Positions 26,291 through 36,411 of a stretch of 64,000 bases of DNA are shown piece after piece. Position numbers and translations under genes: made by a program. The notes beneath the pieces are model-generated. The model saw only the letters and a program-made list of their open reading frames with translations, ran no database searches and was not told where the DNA came from. How positions within the stretch are numbered: position 1 is the first letter of the stretch; each line of letters starts with the position of its first letter. Origin of the DNA: Ralstonia soli (lineage in GTDB: Bacteria; Pseudomonadota; Gammaproteobacteria; Burkholderiales; Burkholderiaceae); contig NZ_JAMXHT010000002.1 of assembly GCF_023955655.1 (NCBI RefSeq), forward strand, positions 558,001 to 622,000, written 5' to 3'.

Positions 26291-27445
26291 TCAGGCGGCA
26301 ATCTCGCGGATCATGTTGCGAGCGATCACCAGTTGCTGAATCTGCGTGGTGCCTTCATAGATGCGGAAGAGGCGGACGTCACGGTAGAAGCGCTCGATGC
26401 CGTATTCGCTCATGTACCCGGCGCCGCCAAAGATCTGCACGGCGCGGTCGGCAACGCGACCGCACATCTCGGAGGCAAACAGCTTCGCGCACGACGCTTC
26501 GGTGCTCACGTTGAGCCCGGCATCGCGGCGTCGCGCGGCGTCGATCACCATGCTGCGTGCGGCGTAGATTTCCGCCTTGCTGTCGGCCAGCATGGCTTGC
26601 ACGAGCTGGAATTCACCGATCGGCTGACCGAACTGCTTGCGCTCGACGGCGTATTGCAGCGCATCGGCCAGCATGCGCTCGGCAACGGCCACGCAGATCG
26701 AGGCGATATGCAGGCGGCCCTTGTCCAGCACCTTCATTGCCGTCTTGAAACCCCGGCCCTCGACGCCACCGATGATGTTTTCCGCCGGAACACGGCAGTT
26801 TTCGAAGATCACGTCGCATGTATGCGAGCCCTTGTGGCCCATCTTCTTATCGATCTTGCCCAGGCTGATGCCAGGCGACTTCGCATCGACGATGAACGCA
26901 GAGATGCCCGCGCTGCCTTTCTCGCTAGGGTTGGTGCGTGCCATGAGCGTGAAGATGCCGGCGTGCGGGGCATTGGTGATGAAGCGCTTGGTGCCGTTGA
27001 CGACGTAGTGGTCGCCATCGCGGATGGCCGTCGTGCGCAGCGACGACGCGTCGGAACCCGAGCCCGGCTCGGTCAGCGCAAACGAGGCAATCAGATCACC
27101 GGTTGCCAAGCGCGGCAGATATTTGTCTTTCTGCTCTTGCGTGCCATCGAGCAGGATGCCTTGCGAGCCGATGCCAACGGTGGTGCCAATGAGTGAGCGG
27201 AACGCGGGCGAAGTCTTGCCCAGTTCGAGCATGGCAAGCACCTCTTCCTCCATGGTGAGCTCCAGGCCGCCGTACGACTCGGGAATGGTCAGGCCGAACA
27301 GCCCCATCTCCTTCATGTCCGCGACGATGTCGGGCGGAATCTCATCGGTATCCGCAACGGTGACCTCATTCGGCACTAGGCGCTCGCGTACGAACCGCGC
27401 GATGTTGTCCAGGAGGACGTTCAGTGTTTCTTGATCTCGAATCAT
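26291..27445 (-). CDS. Acyl-CoA dehydrogenase, short/branched-chain type
   Basis: The protein (384 aa) is a canonical ACAD: FGLTIPESYGGLELTMEEE, SFALTEPGSGSDASSLRTTA, YVVNGTKRFITNAPHAG, QIFGGAGYMSEYGIERFYRD and the intact catalytic loop RIYEGTTQIQQLVIARNM with the base glutamate. It should make a 2-enoyl-CoA and pass electrons to ETF. It is divergent from the hydratase, SDR and thiolase genes that would carry out the next three steps, across a 272-nt gap with two facing copies of the repeated dyad. This is the most conventional dehydrogenase in the window. Confidence 0.95.
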   Translation of the reverse strand: MIRDQETLNVLLDNIARFVRERLVPNEVTVADTDEIPPDIVADMKEMGLFGLTIPESYGGLELTMEEEVLAMLELGKTSPAFRSLIGTTVGIGSQGILLDGTQEQKDKYLPRLATGDLIASFALTEPGSGSDASSLRTTAIRDGDHYVVNGTKRFITNAPHAGIFTLMARTNPSEKGSAGISAFIVDAKSPGISLGKIDKKMGHKGSHTCDVIFENCRVPAENIIGGVEGRGFKTAMKVLDKGRLHIASICVAVAERMLADALQYAVERKQFGQPIGEFQLVQAMLADSKAEIYAARSMVIDAARRRDAGLNVSTEASCAKLFASEMCGRVADRAVQIFGGAGYMSEYGIERFYRDVRLFRIYEGTTQIQQLVIARNMIREIAA

Positions 27446-27517
27446 GACAAGTCTCGCAATTTGACGCTTTGATGCTCGGCGCCGAGCCCGTGAGCGTCAA
27501 TGCGCGGTGGGCTCCCG

Positions 27518-27532
27518 TTCCGTACTTTGGTT
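27518..27532 (+). promoter_or_regulatory. Dyad operator candidate, copy 4 (TTCCGTACTTTGGTT)
   Basis: This copy matches the consensus at 12 of 15 positions and lies 73 bp upstream of the minus-strand acyl-CoA dehydrogenase start. It faces copy 5, which begins 89 bp away. Confidence 0.6.
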
Positions 27533-27606
27533 GGAACCGCAGCCGGCGTCCGGTCTGGTTGCATGCATGGCGCAAAGACTTTCAGCAGCACTCGGCTCCT
27601 CCGTCA

Positions 27607-27621
27607 TTTCGAAGTACGGAA
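27607..27621 (-). promoter_or_regulatory. Dyad operator candidate, copy 5 (TTCCGTACTTCGAAA on minus strand)
   Basis: This copy matches at 13 of 15 positions and lies 97 bp upstream of the plus-strand hydratase start. With copy 4 it places one site near each of the two divergent genes. Confidence 0.65.
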
Positions 27622-27717
27622 TGTCGGAAGAGACTTGCTTGACCCGGGGTATCTCACGCACGAGATTGTTGGCATGCCCCGCGCGCTTCGTCTGCGGGAT
27701 GATTTTCCGAACCCGTC

Positions 27718-28602
27718 ATGTCAACGCAGCTCAACCCTCAACACCTTCTCTCGCGGCCATTCGCTCCCATCGAGCATGTTTATGGGGCGCGCGATACGCA
27801 GCTGTATGCCCTGGGCGTCGGACTGGGCGCCGATCCGCTGGATGTCGGTCAACTGCGATTTGTCTACGAAGGTGTTGAAGGCGAGGCGCTGCAGGCCATG
27901 CCGACGCTAGCCAATGTGCTGGCGTATCCCGGCTTCTGGGCGCGTGAGCCGGACACGGGCATCAACTGGCGTCATGTGGTGCACGCCGAGCAGCAGATCG
28001 TTCTGCACCGGCCGCTGCAGCCTGCCGGACGCGTCGTCGGTCACAACCGGGTGACTGCGTTGTGGGACAAGGGCCCGGAAAAGGGCGCGTTGATGGAGCA
28101 GCAGCGCGAGGTGCGCGATGCCGAGCACGGCACCTTGCTCGCCACGGTCACGCAGTTGAGCCTGCTGCGCCGCGACGGCGGCTTTGGCCCGGGCGGCACC
28201 GAAGGCAGTACACCGGCACCACACGCCATTCCCGCGCGGGAGCCGGATGCAGTCTGTGATCTCCCAACACTGGCGCAAGCGGCGCTGATCTATCGGCTCA
28301 GCGGTGATTTCAACCCGTTGCACGCCGATCCAGAAGTCGCACGCGCTGCCGGATTCGATCGACCGATCCTGCACGGCATGGCAACGATGGGCGTTGCCGC
28401 ACATGCGGTACTGCGCTCCGTGCTGGACTACGACGCTGCGCGCTTTGGTGCGATACGCGTGCGATTTACCGCGCCGGCCATTCCGGGTGACACGCTGCGC
28501 ACCGAACTTTGGCGGGACGGCAACGTGATTTCCCTACGCACCACGGCGCTTGAGCGCGGCGTGGTTGTGCTCAACAACGGGCGCGTCGATTTAAACCAGT
28601 AA
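27718..28602 (+). CDS. Hydratase-2 type (MaoC-like double hot-dog) enoyl-CoA hydratase
   Basis: The protein (294 aa) resembles the hydratase-2 domain of peroxisomal multifunctional enzyme 2. The N-terminal hot-dog lacks catalytic residues, and the C-terminal one has the hydratase-2 motif YRLSGDFNPLHADPEVA with D197 and H202, then FDRPILHGMATMG. It should hydrate trans-2-enoyl-CoA to the (R)-3-hydroxyacyl-CoA. Next come an SDR (16 nt later) and a thiolase, giving a full beta-oxidation turn with the divergent dehydrogenase. ATG 27718 fits the family start. Confidence 0.9.
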   Translation: MSTQLNPQHLLSRPFAPIEHVYGARDTQLYALGVGLGADPLDVGQLRFVYEGVEGEALQAMPTLANVLAYPGFWAREPDTGINWRHVVHAEQQIVLHRPLQPAGRVVGHNRVTALWDKGPEKGALMEQQREVRDAEHGTLLATVTQLSLLRRDGGFGPGGTEGSTPAPHAIPAREPDAVCDLPTLAQAALIYRLSGDFNPLHADPEVARAAGFDRPILHGMATMGVAAHAVLRSVLDYDAARFGAIRVRFTAPAIPGDTLRTELWRDGNVISLRTTALERGVVVLNNGRVDLNQ

Positions 28603-28618
28603 TAGAAGCGAGTTAGAC

Positions 28619-29368
28619 ATGGATCTGGGAATTCAAGACAAAGTGGCCATCGTGACCGGTTCGGCACGAGGCCTGGGTGCGGCGACCGCGCGCCGTCTGG
28701 CGGAAGAGGGTGCGAAGGTCGTTGTGACCGACGTGCTGGCCGAGCAGGCGGAAGCCACTGCTGAAGCGCTGCGCGCCGCCGGGCTTACCGCGCGTGCCGT
28801 GATTGCAGACATCACCAAGGCGGCAGAAGTGCAGCGCCTGGTCGACGAGACCGTCGAGGCCTTTGGCGGTGTGCACATCCTGGTGAACAACGCGGGTTTC
28901 CCACGCGACAAGTACCTCGTGAAGATGAGCGAGGAAGACTGGGACTTGGTCATCCAGGTGATGCTCAAGGGCGCTTTCTTGGCGACCAAGGCCGTCATGC
29001 CGCACATGATCGAGCAAGGGTGGGGCCGTGTCATCAACATCAGCTCGCGCGCGCACCTGGGTAATCCGACGCAGGCGAACTACTCCGCTGCAAAGGCCGG
29101 CCTGATCGGCATGGCTAAGGCACTGGCGATCGAAGAAGGCCGCTACGGCGTCACCGTGAATTGCATTGCGCCAGGGTTCATGGAAACCGAGATGGTGCAG
29201 GCGCTGCCGACGTACGAAGCCATCAAGGAGCGCGCCGTGCAGATGCAGCCGATCAAGCGCGTGGGTCAGCCGGCGGACATCGCCAACGCCGTGGCCTTCC
29301 TGGCGAGCGAGCGAGCCGGCTTTATCACCGGTGAGGTACTGCACGTGACTGGCGGCCGTTACGGCTGA
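28619..29368 (+). CDS. SDR-family 3-hydroxyacyl-CoA/3-oxoacyl reductase (FabG-like)
   Basis: The 249-residue classical short-chain dehydrogenase has the cofactor motif TGSARGLG (13-20), NNAG at 90-93, active serine around S142-S143, Y155 and K159 in YSAAKAG, and the C-terminal FITGEVLHVTGG. In this operon it most likely oxidises the 3-hydroxyacyl-CoA made by the hydratase-2 gene before it; FabG-like proteins of this length usually act on (R)-3-hydroxy substrates, consistent with that partner. It is followed after 63 nt by a thiolase gene. Confidence 0.93.
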   Translation: MDLGIQDKVAIVTGSARGLGAATARRLAEEGAKVVVTDVLAEQAEATAEALRAAGLTARAVIADITKAAEVQRLVDETVEAFGGVHILVNNAGFPRDKYLVKMSEEDWDLVIQVMLKGAFLATKAVMPHMIEQGWGRVINISSRAHLGNPTQANYSAAKAGLIGMAKALAIEEGRYGVTVNCIAPGFMETEMVQALPTYEAIKERAVQMQPIKRVGQPADIANAVAFLASERAGFITGEVLHVTGGRYG

Positions 29369-29431
29369 TACAGCAGCGGTCTCAACAGCAATGGAATGCG
29401 CGCGGTGCGACCGTGCCAATAGGGAATCGAA

Positions 29432-30640
29432 ATGATGAAACGAGCAGCAATCGTGGCGCCGCTGCGTACTCCAGTGGGTGCATTTGGTGGCGCATTGAAA
29501 GGGGTGCCGGTGGAAGAACTGGGTGCCACCGTCGCCCGCGCCGTCGTGGAGCGTGCGGGCCTGGACCCTGCGCGCATCGACGACGTGATCTTTGCGCAGA
29601 GCTACATGAACGGCGAGACGCCATGTACCGGCCGTTGGGTCGCGCTGCAGGCAGGCTTTCCGATTGAGGTGGCCGGCATGCAGCTCGATCGCCGTTGCGG
29701 GGGCGGTCTGCAGGCCATCGCCACCGCCGCCATGATGGTGCAGACCGGCGCCGCCGACGTCGTGATGGCAGGCGGCGTCGAGAGCATGAGCAACGTGGAG
29801 TACTACACGACCAACATGCGTTGGGGTGCCCGCGCCGGGTCGGTCAAGATGCACGACCGCCTGGATCGTGGCCGCGAACGGTCGCAGCCGGAATCGCGCT
29901 TTGGCCGCATCAGCGGAATGATCGAAACCGCAGAGAACCTGGCGCAGGCGTACCACATCACCCGCGACGCCTCGGATGCCTTTGCCATGCGCAGCCACCA
30001 CCGCGCCGCCGCAGCCTGGGAAGACGGCCGCTTTGCCAACGAGGTCGTTGGGCTGCATGTCTCGCCTCGCAAGGGCGAAACAGTTCTGTTCGACAAGGAC
30101 GAGGGCGTGCGTGGACAGACCACGATGGACAGCCTGGCCAAGCTCAAGCCCATCATGAAGGATGGAGTGGTGACGGCTGGCAACGCGTGTCAGCAGAACG
30201 ACGCGGCGGCGGCATGCCTGGTGGTGGCGGAAGACAAGCTGGCGGAACTGAACCTCGAACCGATCGGCTGGCTGGTCGGCTGGGCGGCAGCCGGTTGCGA
30301 GCCATCGATGATGGGGATCGGCCCCGTGCCGGCGGTGGAGAAGCTGTTGAAGCGCACGGGCTTGCGCTTTGATCAGCTGGACCTGATCGAGCTGAACGAG
30401 GCTTTTGCATGTCAGGCATTGGCCTGTGTGAAGGGCTGGGGTTCGTCCATGGACGAGCTTGAGAACCGGCTGAACGTCAACGGCTCGGGCATCTCGCTCG
30501 GCCATCCCGTGGGCGCCACCGGGGTGCGAATCATGACTTCGTTGCTGAACGAGTTGCAGCGTGGAGAAGGCCGCTACGGCCTGGAAACGATGTGCATCGG
30601 TGGCGGGCAGGGCATCGCGGCCATTTTTGAGCGGGCTTAG
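29432..30640 (+). CDS. Thiolase (acetyl-CoA C-acyltransferase)
   Basis: The protein (402 aa) is a complete degradative thiolase with nucleophile C89 in DRRCGGGLQA, the VMAGGVESMSN segment, the C-terminal GSGISLGHPVGATG histidine block and the second cysteine in CIGGGQGIAA. It cleaves 3-oxoacyl-CoA with CoA. In contrast to the thiolase-like protein at 8717-9928, all catalytic residues are present. It completes the dehydrogenase/hydratase/SDR/thiolase set. The reading frame opens with two ATG codons in a row (29432 and 29435); either may be used. Confidence 0.95.
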   Translation: MMKRAAIVAPLRTPVGAFGGALKGVPVEELGATVARAVVERAGLDPARIDDVIFAQSYMNGETPCTGRWVALQAGFPIEVAGMQLDRRCGGGLQAIATAAMMVQTGAADVVMAGGVESMSNVEYYTTNMRWGARAGSVKMHDRLDRGRERSQPESRFGRISGMIETAENLAQAYHITRDASDAFAMRSHHRAAAAWEDGRFANEVVGLHVSPRKGETVLFDKDEGVRGQTTMDSLAKLKPIMKDGVVTAGNACQQNDAAAACLVVAEDKLAELNLEPIGWLVGWAAAGCEPSMMGIGPVPAVEKLLKRTGLRFDQLDLIELNEAFACQALACVKGWGSSMDELENRLNVNGSGISLGHPVGATGVRIMTSLLNELQRGEGRYGLETMCIGGGQGIAAIFERA

Positions 30641-30829
30641 CCTCAGCGCTCCAATTTTTCGGCGGCCTGCGGGCCGTCAATCACAACGTATCAAGCCATC
30701 GGGAAACCGCCATTGGCGGGCTTCCATGGGGGCTTTTTGTCTTCGCAAGCAGAGAGGTCGACACAACAGCTTTACCAAACCGGACGAGAACCCCTTGTCC
30801 ACACCAAGAGAAGAAAGGAGGAGGCGCTG

Positions 30830-31996
30830 ATGAAATTGACAAATATTGCCGCAGCATCGGTACTCGCATGCACGGGAAGTGCATATGCGCAAAGCGGTGT
30901 CACGCTCTACGGCGTGATGGATATCAACGTGGAGTACACCAACCACGTCGGGGCGATCCCATCGGCCGCAAATGGCTTTAACGCAGGGCCGAGCAATCAC
31001 ATTGTCCGAATGGGTTCGGGCGGAGGTCTGGGCGGTTCGCGTTGGGGTATCCGTGGAACGGAAGACCTGGGGAACGGGCTGAAGACCATCTTCGTGCTCG
31101 AAAGCGGCTTTTCTGCAGACGCCGGTCAGAGCCAGCAAGGTGGTCGGCTGTTTGGTCGTCAAGCCTTCGTCGGGCTGCAGAGCAGCAGTTACGGGCAGCT
31201 GACCTTTGGCCGTCAATACACCTCCATCTTTGAAGGGTTGGCCAACTTCAGCCCGCTGTCCTACGCCACGCTTTACGCACCGACGGTGCTGCTGGACGGC
31301 GGGAACTACCGTGAAGACAACACGGTTAAGTACATGGGGCAGTTTGGCCCGCTGACGGCGTGGGCTCACTGGTCATTCGGCGTCGGCACCACTGTGCCGC
31401 AGGCGTCCGCCAGTGCCGTCACGTTCGGCGGCAACGGCGAAGTGCCGGGGCAGACCCGTCGCGACAGCGCCTACGGTGTCGCCGCGATGTATGTGGCGGG
31501 CCCGTTCGCGGCAACGCTCGGGTACGACCAATGGAACCCCTCGATCGGTGCCTCCAGCGGCACCGTCAAGAAGGCCGCTGTTGCCGCGAGCTATACCGTT
31601 GGCGCGGTGAAGGTCATGGGCGGTTATCGATGGGCGCAGAGCAAGACGCCCGCAGACGTCGTGATGGTGCGTGACGACCTCTACTGGGTCGGCGCCAACT
31701 ATCAGGTGACGCCAGCGGTGGGCCTGTCGCTTGAGTACTCGTACGACAAGGTGAAGAACCTGTTTGGCGACACGGGTGCTCCCAATCCGTGGCAAATCGC
31801 GCTGATCTCGACGTACTCGCTTTCCAAGCGCACTGATCTCTACCTGAGCGCCGCCTACTCCAGGAACGCCGGCCTGACCCTGGATTCAGCGGCAACCGGC
31901 TACCTGACCAGCCTGGCCCTCGGCTCAAGCTACGCGTTGCCGAACAGCACGAACTCGATGATGGGCGTAGCTGTGGGGATGCGCCACAAGTTCTGA
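30830..31996 (+). CDS. Outer-membrane porin, Burkholderia type
   Basis: The protein (388 aa) starts with a signal peptide MKLTNIAAASVLACTGSAYA cut before QSGVTLYG, the standard opening of betaproteobacterial trimeric porins. It has the GSRWGIRGTEDLGNGLK and RQAFVGLQSSSYGQLTFGRQ strands and ends in the outer-membrane C-terminal phenylalanine (VGMRHKF). It probably admits small acids or other nutrients for the catabolic genes around it. ATG 30830 has an excellent AGAAAGGAGGAG site. The 189-nt gap before it shows GC-rich partial repeats but no clear terminator. Confidence 0.94.
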   Translation: MKLTNIAAASVLACTGSAYAQSGVTLYGVMDINVEYTNHVGAIPSAANGFNAGPSNHIVRMGSGGGLGGSRWGIRGTEDLGNGLKTIFVLESGFSADAGQSQQGGRLFGRQAFVGLQSSSYGQLTFGRQYTSIFEGLANFSPLSYATLYAPTVLLDGGNYREDNTVKYMGQFGPLTAWAHWSFGVGTTVPQASASAVTFGGNGEVPGQTRRDSAYGVAAMYVAGPFAATLGYDQWNPSIGASSGTVKKAAVAASYTVGAVKVMGGYRWAQSKTPADVVMVRDDLYWVGANYQVTPAVGLSLEYSYDKVKNLFGDTGAPNPWQIALISTYSLSKRTDLYLSAAYSRNAGLTLDSAATGYLTSLALGSSYALPNSTNSMMGVAVGMRHKF

Positions 31997-32149
31997 TTGA
32001 GCGGGCGTCTGCCTGACGGGCCCACCCGGTGCGCCAGGCAGACGGAACGATCGCACTTCAACGGTGGTGGCTTGCCTCCAGCGGTCTCCAGTTTTGGCCG
32101 CCACCATTTTTCTTCACTCGCTCCCATGGCTGTTTGGGAAGAGCGTTCC

Positions 32150-33070
32150 ATGCAAGACCTCAAAACGGCAATGACGCCAATGGCCGGTAAGCGGCTTCCC
32201 GGCAGTCCGGAACCGATGCGTTACTGGTCGGGGCTCGACGGCATTCAACTGGCAGGCGACGTGTGGGGCGATCCGGCTGCCCCGCTCGTACTGCTGTTGC
32301 ATGGTGGCGGACAGACTCGCCACGCATGGGGCGCAACCGGTGAGCTGTTTGCTGCCGCCGGGTACTTTGCGGTGGCGCTGGATGCGCGTGGACACGGAGA
32401 TTCCGACTGGTCACCGGACGGCGACTACAGCATCGATGCCATGGTGGCGGATCTGGTGTGCGTCAACACGGCATTGGGCGGGCGCAGGCCCATCGTGGTC
32501 GGTGCATCAATGGGCGGCGCCACGAGCCTAGCTGCTGTCGGGGGTGGCCATCTCGACGCGAGCGCGTTGATTCTTGTGGATATTGTGCCCCACACGGAGC
32601 CCGAGGGCGTGGCCCGCATCCACCAGTTCATGAGTCAGCAGCCGGACGGCTATGCCTCGTTGGAAGCGGTGGCGGAATCCATTCGCCAGTACCGCCCCCA
32701 TTCAAAACCGCGACGCAATCTGCAAGGGCTGAGCAAGAACGTGCGGCTGGGGGAAGACGGCCGCTACCGCTGGCATTGGGACCCGCAATTCCTCGCAGGC
32801 TGGGACGGAATGAAACAGCGCTATGAGCGGTTATCGGCGTGTGCGCGTCGGCTGACCGTGCCCACCTTGCTGGTGCGAGGTGGAAGCTCCGATGTCGTCA
32901 GCGAGGCCGGAGTGCGGGAGTTTCTTGGACTGTGCCCGCATGCCGAATACATCAATGTCACCCAAGCCGGCCACATGGTGGCGGGCGATCGCAACGACCT
33001 GTTCGGCAGGGCGGCCAAGGACTTCCTCGTACGCACTGTTCCGAACGACTCCAACCGCGTCCCGAACTGA
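32150..33070 (+). CDS. Alpha/beta hydrolase
   Basis: The protein (306 aa) has the alpha/beta-hydrolase core: [16 protein letters not shown] (oxyanion loop), [12 protein letters not shown], nucleophile elbow VVGASMGGA with the serine, [16 protein letters not shown] with the acid, and the histidine in [10 protein letters not shown]. It resembles esterases, lactonases or C-C hydrolases of peripheral catabolism; the bond cleaved cannot be named. ATG 32150 has GGAAGAG six bases upstream; ATG 32126 is also in frame. It ends 2 nt before the chemoreceptor gene, suggesting one transcript. Confidence 0.88.
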   Translation: MQDLKTAMTPMAGKRLPGSPEPMRYWSGLDGIQLAGDVWGDPAAPLVLLLHGGGQTRHAWGATGELFAAAGYFAVALDARGHGDSDWSPDGDYSIDAMVADLVCVNTALGGRRPIVVGASMGGATSLAAVGGGHLDASALILVDIVPHTEPEGVARIHQFMSQQPDGYASLEAVAESIRQYRPHSKPRRNLQGLSKNVRLGEDGRYRWHWDPQFLAGWDGMKQRYERLSACARRLTVPTLLVRGGSSDVVSEAGVREFLGLCPHAEYINVTQAGHMVAGDRNDLFGRAAKDFLVRTVPNDSNRVPN

Positions 33071-33072
33071 AC

Positions 33073-34656
33073 ATGAAATTGTCGTTCTTCCAAAAGCTGT
33101 TTCTGCCGCTGATCCTGAGCCTCGTTTCGCTCGCATCGCTGGCAGTGGTCGATGCCTACCGAAGCCGCGCAATGGGGCTCGAAGAGCGGAAGGCAGACCT
33201 GGTGCACGCGACCGAAGTCGCGTTGTCGGTAGTCAGGACGTTCGCCAATCAGGCCGCCGCCGGCACCATGACCGTTGACGAGGCGAAGGCCCAGGCCATG
33301 AAATCACTACGCAACATGCGCTTTGGTGACTACGGTTACTTCGCTGTTGAATCGACCGGGTCAGTCGTTCTGATGCACCCGTTCCTTCCCGAGATCGAGA
33401 ACAAGAGCATTCGCGAACTCGATACGAAGACTGCTGCGAACCTTCAGAACTTCGTCGACTTGATTCAGCGGGATGGAAAAGGATTTATTCACACAGAGGC
33501 GCCAAAACCAAAAGGCACTGTCTTAGTTCCAAAAATCACCTATCTCGACGCGTTCCAACCCTGGGGTTGGATTCTCAGCACGGGAGTCTACGTCGATGAC
33601 ATTGATACCGCTTTTCGCGCGGCGCTGTATCAAAGCCTGGGGCTCTGTGCCGTACTGGCGGTTTGCCTAAGTGCGATTGTCGCTCTGCTCAACCGCAGCA
33701 TGTTGCGCACGCTTGGCGGAGAGCCGGCCTATGCAACGGCCATTGCGACGCGCATCGCACAGAACGATCTGACCGAGGTTGTCAGGACGGCACCCAATGA
33801 TCGGGTCAGTCTGCTTTTTGCGATGCGGAAAATGCAGGAACAATTGGACGGCACGATCCGAATAATCCGGGCATCCGCTGAATCCATTGCCTCCGCCACG
33901 ACGCAGATCTCGGTGGGCAACCAGGATCTTTCCCGGCGCACTGAGCAACAAGCAGCCGCGCTGCAAGAAACGGCAGCCAGCATGGATGAACTGACTTCCA
34001 CCGTCAGCCAAAACACCGACAACGCATGCCAGGCCAGCCAGGTTGCCGCACAGGCAGCCGATGTTGCCGAGCGCGGCCGCGGGGTTGTGTCGCGCGTGGT
34101 CGAAACCATGCACGACATCCATGCCAGTTCGGACAAGATTTCCGAGATCATCGGCATCATCGAAAGCATCGCGTTCCAGACCAACATCCTCGCGTTGAAT
34201 GCGGCCGTGGAAGCGGCCCGTGCCGGCGAGCAGGGTCGCGGCTTTGCGGTCGTGGCGTCCGAGGTGCGGTCGCTTGCGCAGCGTTCTTCGTCCGCGTCAA
34301 AGGAGATCAAGGCATTGATCCAGACGTCGGTCGAGCATGTCAAAACCGGCGTCGACTTTGTCAACACCGCGGGTGTCACCATGAGCGAAATCACGCAGGC
34401 CATCCAGCGTGTAAATGACATCACCGGCGAGATTGCGGCAGCCTCCGTCGAGCAAAGCAAGGGGATCGCCCAGTTGAATGAAGCCGTCACGCAGATGGAT
34501 GCTGCCACGCAGCAGAATGCGGCGTTTGTCGAAGAGGCCGCCGTCGCCGCGCAGTCGCTCGAAGAGCAGGGCCGGCAACTCGTGGCATCGGTGTCCGCGT
34601 TTCGCGTCGCCAATCTAGGGCTTGCACAAGAGGGCGATGGTGCACTGGCGGTGTGA
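33073..34656 (+). CDS. Methyl-accepting chemotaxis protein with periplasmic Cache sensor
   Basis: The protein (527 aa) has a first membrane span at about 7-29, a periplasmic single-Cache domain (about 35-180; [20 protein letters not shown], then [15 protein letters not shown]), a second span near 186-208, HAMP, and a signalling domain whose tip reads [20 protein letters not shown] (about 360-380). It detects a ligand outside and drives CheA/CheW. Tight linkage after a hydrolase and directly before an acyl-CoA ligase suggests taxis toward a compound the locus degrades; sCache_2 sensors often bind small carboxylates. ATG 33073 gives the proper membrane anchor. Confidence 0.93.
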   Translation: MKLSFFQKLFLPLILSLVSLASLAVVDAYRSRAMGLEERKADLVHATEVALSVVRTFANQAAAGTMTVDEAKAQAMKSLRNMRFGDYGYFAVESTGSVVLMHPFLPEIENKSIRELDTKTAANLQNFVDLIQRDGKGFIHTEAPKPKGTVLVPKITYLDAFQPWGWILSTGVYVDDIDTAFRAALYQSLGLCAVLAVCLSAIVALLNRSMLRTLGGEPAYATAIATRIAQNDLTEVVRTAPNDRVSLLFAMRKMQEQLDGTIRIIRASAESIASATTQISVGNQDLSRRTEQQAAALQETAASMDELTSTVSQNTDNACQASQVAAQAADVAERGRGVVSRVVETMHDIHASSDKISEIIGIIESIAFQTNILALNAAVEAARAGEQGRGFAVVASEVRSLAQRSSSASKEIKALIQTSVEHVKTGVDFVNTAGVTMSEITQAIQRVNDITGEIAAASVEQSKGIAQLNEAVTQMDAATQQNAAFVEEAAVAAQSLEEQGRQLVASVSAFRVANLGLAQEGDGALAV

Positions 34657-36212
34657 CCCTGCCCGCCTGGGACGCCATGCAGCTCGCTCGCAAAGACATG
34701 ACCAACGTACGCATTCACGATCTGTTTGAGAACTGCCTGCTGGGCAATCCCGACCGCGCCTTCCTGCACGTGCGCGGCCCGGCAGAGGCGCCAACCACGC
34801 TGACCTACGCCGATGTTGGCGTCATGGTCGATGCGCTGCAAACAGAGTTGACTGTAGAGGGCGTGCGTCCTGGCGATCGGGTCATGATCGTGGCCGAGAA
34901 CTGCCCTGAACATGTAGCGTTGATCATTGCATGCAGCCGGATCGGTGCATGGTCGTGCGGCGTCAACGCGCGCATGGCGCCAGGCGAGATTGCGGCATTC
35001 GCAAAGAAGGCCGACGCGCGCATTGTCTACTTCACCGCCAATGTTTCCGCCGCGGCACATGCACACGCAGAGCGTTTTGAAGCGCGCCCTTCCGTCGTTA
35101 GTGGACTGCTACGTAGCCCAACGAGCACCAACGCTGTAGCGGAAACCGGACCGCTGGCCGAGAAGGTGGCAGCCATCATCTTTACCTCAGGCACGAGCGG
35201 CGAGCCCAAGGGCGTGATGATGACGCACGAGGGTGTGACGCACTTTGGCCGCGTGTCAGCACAGTCCCGGGCGTTGGGCCCGGAGGATCGTTCCTACGCA
35301 TACCTCCCGATGACCCACATCTTTGGGCTTGGGACCATCCTCGTCGCATCTCTTTACGCTGGTTCGGCGCTCCTGATGCGTACGGCATTTGATCCCGAAG
35401 ACGCGTTAGAAGATCTCGCGAATCACGGTATCACCCAGTTGCAGGGGCCTCCGGCGCTGTTCTCGCGGCTGCTGTCTCACATGAGCCGAGTGGGCGTTGC
35501 CCACCCCGATGCACCTGCGCTTCGCTACATCTATGCCGGGGCCGGGCCACTGGATATGGCGTTGAAGCGCCGCGTCGAGATTGCGTTCAACCAATCCCTG
35601 CATCACGGCTATGGACTTTCGGAATATGCCGGCTCCGTACATGTCACCCGCCGCGATGAGTGGCGTCGTGACACCTCAGCCGGTTATTGCTTCGAAGGCG
35701 CTGAGTTGCGCATCGTCGACCCGGACTCCGGCCGCAGCCTACCTTCGGGCGAGCGCGGCGAGATCTGGTTGCGTGGCGTGGGCCTGATGCCCGGCTACTT
35801 CCGCGATCCCGCAGCAACGGCCACCGTCATGCGCAACGGCGGCTGGTACGCCTCGGGCGACATTGGCGAACTGCATGACGACGGCGCACTGTTTGTGGTT
35901 GGGCGCCTCAAGGAAATGATCATTCGGTCTGGGTTCAATGTGTATCCGGCGGAGATCGAGTCGGTACTCAACGCGTTTCCGAGTGTCGAGCGCTCTGCAG
36001 TCGTTGGGCGTCCCGCGCAGGACGGCAATGAAAGCATCGAGGCGTACGTGCAGTTGCGCGCAGGCGAGGCTTTCGATGAGGCAAGTTTGCGGGGCTACCT
36101 CTGCGAACAACTCGCGCCTTACAAGCAGCCCTCGGTCATCCAATGCGTGGCGGAGTTCCCGATGTCCGGCAGCGGAAAGATTCTGAAGAAGCACCTCACG
36201 GCGAAGCTCTGA
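34653..36212 (+). CDS. AMP-forming acyl-CoA ligase
   Basis: The protein (519 aa) is an ANL-family acid:CoA ligase: [18 protein letters not shown] (ATP loop), [56 protein letters not shown] and the C-terminal GSGKILKK with the catalytic lysine. It activates a carboxylic acid in two steps through the acyl-AMP. The first usable start is GTG 34653, which overlaps the chemoreceptor stop by 4 nt; ATG 34677 and ATG 34698 are alternatives, none with a clear ribosome site. Substrate unknown; chain-length cannot be read from sequence. Confidence 0.9.
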   Translation: MTLPAWDAMQLARKDMTNVRIHDLFENCLLGNPDRAFLHVRGPAEAPTTLTYADVGVMVDALQTELTVEGVRPGDRVMIVAENCPEHVALIIACSRIGAWSCGVNARMAPGEIAAFAKKADARIVYFTANVSAAAHAHAERFEARPSVVSGLLRSPTSTNAVAETGPLAEKVAAIIFTSGTSGEPKGVMMTHEGVTHFGRVSAQSRALGPEDRSYAYLPMTHIFGLGTILVASLYAGSALLMRTAFDPEDALEDLANHGITQLQGPPALFSRLLSHMSRVGVAHPDAPALRYIYAGAGPLDMALKRRVEIAFNQSLHHGYGLSEYAGSVHVTRRDEWRRDTSAGYCFEGAELRIVDPDSGRSLPSGERGEIWLRGVGLMPGYFRDPAATATVMRNGGWYASGDIGELHDDGALFVVGRLKEMIIRSGFNVYPAEIESVLNAFPSVERSAVVGRPAQDGNESIEAYVQLRAGEAFDEASLRGYLCEQLAPYKQPSVIQCVAEFPMSGSGKILKKHLTAKL

Positions 36213-36327
36213 GCGAAGCGCGTGGGGGCGGCCTGATTCGCGCACATGGCGCGAAGTACAGCCTGCTCAGCTGACATGCGTTGAGCCGCACCCATCACGC
36301 ATTGCCCGCAAAAGCCTCGGGACTGGG

Positions 36328-36389
36328 GTTAACCCTCATGGAGTTTGATCGACCTGCCATCCACAATCTAACTAACGTTAGACAGGTAT
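36328..36389 (+). promoter_or_regulatory. Two-part TetR-type control element, copy A
   Basis: The element has GTTAACCCTCATGGA (36328-36342), a 22-nt spacer, AATCTAACTAACGTTAG (36365-36381) with the perfect palindrome CTAACGTTAG, and AGGTAT (36384-36389). Copy B at 43527-43588 has the same parts with identical spacing. Copy A lies 23-84 bp before the lyase start, whose own ribosome site is AAGGAGACAAAG. The likely binder is the TetR protein encoded at 42779-43426, whose gene is next to copy B; inference only. Confidence 0.7.
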
Positions 36390-36411
36390 GTAACCCAACA
36401 AGGAGACAAAG

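Noticed and set aside
28613-30505. A 630-codon minus-strand frame opposite the SDR and thiolase genes
   Set aside because: No recognisable motif, unnatural His/Arg-rich composition, and it spans two clear genes on the other strand.
36255-36262. A GAAGTAC string before the lyase operon
   Set aside because: Too short and no inverted arm; that gap has the different TetR-type element instead.
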